Below, one piece after another: positions 62,819 to 64,000 of a stretch of DNA of 64,000 nt. The position numbers were made by a program, and so were the translations under genes. The stretch's first letter is position 1, and each line of letters begins with the position of its first letter. Origin of the DNA: Gonapodya prolifera JEL478 (lineage: Eukaryota; Monoblepharomycota; Monoblepharidomycetes; Monoblepharidales; Gonapodyaceae). Location of the stretch: positions 138,204 through 202,203 of the forward strand of contig KQ965735.1 in assembly GCA_001574975.1 (NCBI GenBank), written 5' to 3'. The notes beneath the pieces are model-generated. The model did not search any database, had not been told where the DNA came from, and saw only the letters and a list, made by a program, of their open reading frames with translations.

Positions 62819-64000
62819 ATGTCTGATGCTCACGCGCCCGCATCCCGACTTCGATCCGCGTCGCTGGGTCTCCTCCTCGTCGCAATCCTGGTATCGCCTT
62901 CGAACCAAGCTTTGGCGGTCATGCCCAAAATCGCCGACTGCGGCTTTGCCGAAACAATGTTCTCAGCAGCGGGGCTCGATCCCCCGTGGACTGTGGGAAG
63001 CTGCTGCTTGGCTCCGTGGGCAACCTGCCAGAACATTTCCAACGTTTTGAGGGTCATTAGCATGGACTTGACAGGGACCGACTTCATGGGAACGCTTATT
63101 CCTGCTGGCGTCGCCAACGCAGCAGAGCTCCAGACCCTCACGCTACCGCGCTGTAACCTTTCGGGGGTCGTTCCACCGCTTCCGGGCGGGCTGCTCGTGC
63201 TGAACCTCTCCAACAACAGACTCGCTGGATCTGTCACCTTTGTCCAAACTCTACCAAACCTCACTTCACTGGATATCAGCTCTAATGCATTCACCGGTTC
63301 CGTTCCAAAAGTAACAACCACCAAACTCTTGACGGTCAATCTGTCCTCAAATCAGCTGGAGGGATACCTACCCATTTCTTCGCTCATCGGATCATCCCCT
63401 TCGTATCTGCAGACACTCGATGTTTCCAACAACCCACTATTGTCCGGTTCGGTTAATGATATCCATACTTCAAAATCTGTCACCCTTCTCACGACAATCA
63501 ACATTGCAAACACTTCCATCGGGGGCATGTTTCCCGACTCGCTGAGCCTTACGCCGTTCTTACGAAACCTACGCATCTCAAACACGTTGATATCTGGAAG
63601 CCTGCCCATCCTGCCCAATAGCACCCAAGTCTTTGAAGCCCGCAACTTGAATATGAACGGCTCCTTCGCCAACCTCCTCACTACAACGCAGCTACAAGCG
63701 GTCGATATCTCTGGGAACCAATTCAACGACGTCTTTGATCCAAGCACCAAACCGCTCGGGAACCTCAAGAACCTCGTTTCGCTCAACATCAGGTGGGGAA
63801 AACATTCGTCTTTTCGCGTCACGGACAGCAAGCTTGAATATAACTGTCCCTGCCCCTTATCCCTCACCAGCTCCAATCTGTTTAGCGGCAGGCTCAACAT
63901 CGCAAACTCCTCTGCACTTCGCACGTTCGACATGAGCAACAACAAACTCTCTGGCAACGTTGACGGGCTCCTGCCCGGGAACCTCACGCTGTGTTCGCTG
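62819..64000 (+). CDS. Secreted or surface leucine-rich-repeat protein, 5' part
   Basis: The ATG at 62819 begins a signal peptide (LGLLLVAILVSPSNQALA). A Cys-containing cap follows (DCGFAETMFSAAGLDPPW ... SCCLAPWATCQNI), similar to plant-type LRR N-terminal caps. Then come at least eight extracellular-type LRRs of the LxxLxLxxNxLxGxxP kind, for example LLVLNLSNNRLAGSV, LTSLDISSNAFTGSVP, LLTVNLSSNQLEGYLP and LRTFDMSNNKLSGNVDG. One intron (~63792-63869) lies within the repeats. Several Asn-x-Ser/Thr sites fit a glycosylated extracellular protein. The gene continues past the window, so a transmembrane segment or kinase domain cannot be checked. Such proteins are common in chytrids and may serve recognition or adhesion; that is inference. 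Confidence 0.85.
   Translation, partial: MSDAHAPASRLRSASLGLLLVAILVSPSNQALAVMPKIADCGFAETMFSAAGLDPPWTVGSCCLAPWATCQNISNVLRVISMDLTGTDFMGTLIPAGVANAAELQTLTLPRCNLSGVVPPLPGGLLVLNLSNNRLAGSVTFVQTLPNLTSLDISSNAFTGSVPKVTTTKLLTVNLSSNQLEGYLPISSLIGSSPSYLQTLDVSNNPLLSGSVNDIHTSKSVTLLTTINIANTSIGGMFPDSLSLTPFLRNLRISNTLISGSLPILPNSTQVFEARNLNMNGSFANLLTTTQLQAVDISGNQFNDVFDPSTKPLGNLKNLVSLNIRWGKHSSFRVTDSKLEYNCPCPLSLTSSNLFSGRLNIANSSALRTFDMSNNKLSGNVDGLLPGNLTLCSL

Overview
This window looks like nuclear DNA of a zoosporic (flagellated) fungus, most likely a chytrid. It is gene-dense. Almost every gene is cut by short GT-AG introns, typically about 50-110 nt. It mixes fungal genes (ILV6, a Pho80-type cyclin, a CAP10/GT90 glycosyltransferase, RRP1, a GET2-like subunit) with axonemal genes absent from fungi without flagella: IQUB (radial spoke) and DNAI3/WDR63 (inner dynein arm intermediate chain). 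A TmcB ('tiny macrocysts')-like membrane protein and an extracellular LRR protein also fit a chytrid. The species is not identified. All calls come from reading translated motifs and splice junctions by eye; no database search was run.

Layout. 1-1250: 3' end of a receiver-domain (two-component) gene. 1720-4859 (-): IQUB. 6388-8073 (-): cyclin. 9529-11608 (+): GT90. 11720-13036 (-): ILV6, divergent from NUDT12 (13245-15433, +). 15628-17436 (-): ER protein disulfide isomerase with a KEEL tail. 17521-20939 (-): long coiled-coil protein. 21124-26517 (-): membrane-anchored ARM/SPRY protein, divergent from a CUL2-like cullin (26644-29756, +). 30839-34521 (+): PMR1/SPCA Ca2+/Mn2+ ATPase. 34605-37691 (-): DNAI3. 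37798-41445 (-): SH3-WW-WW-PH-RhoGAP protein. 41795-42836 (-): RPS15. 43273-46259 (-): RRP1, divergent from SNU23/ZMAT2 (46509-48284, +). 48866-50507 (-): DUF4211/CCDC82-like. 50714-56818 (+): TmcB-like. 57097-57747 (-): RPLP2. 58895-60510 (+): GET2-like. 60729-about 62423 (-): DDT/WHIM-like chromatin protein. 62819-64000 (+): LRR protein running off the window.

Themes. Two genes serve the flagellar axoneme. A block from 41.8 to 48.3 kb serves the ribosome and spliceosome (RPS15, RRP1, SNU23). Several genes serve the secretory pathway: PDI, PMR1, GT90 and GET2. Many neighbours are divergent pairs sharing promoters of about 125-250 bp.

Most unusual signal. One family of GC-rich repeats made of tiny hairpins sits inside introns of three genes up to about 38 kb apart: GT90 (9755-10010), RRP1 (44831-45475) and SNU23/ZMAT2 (46873-47664). 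Five core units share fixed flanks (GAGGCCTA ... GACCGAGGA) around a 5-6 bp stem whose sequence changes in a mostly pair-preserving way, with short G-rich loops. All five lie in the sense orientation of their host gene. They could be introner-like intron-forming elements, or mobile hairpin elements tolerated only in introns. A degenerate antisense trace lies in a TmcB-like intron near 51.5 kb.
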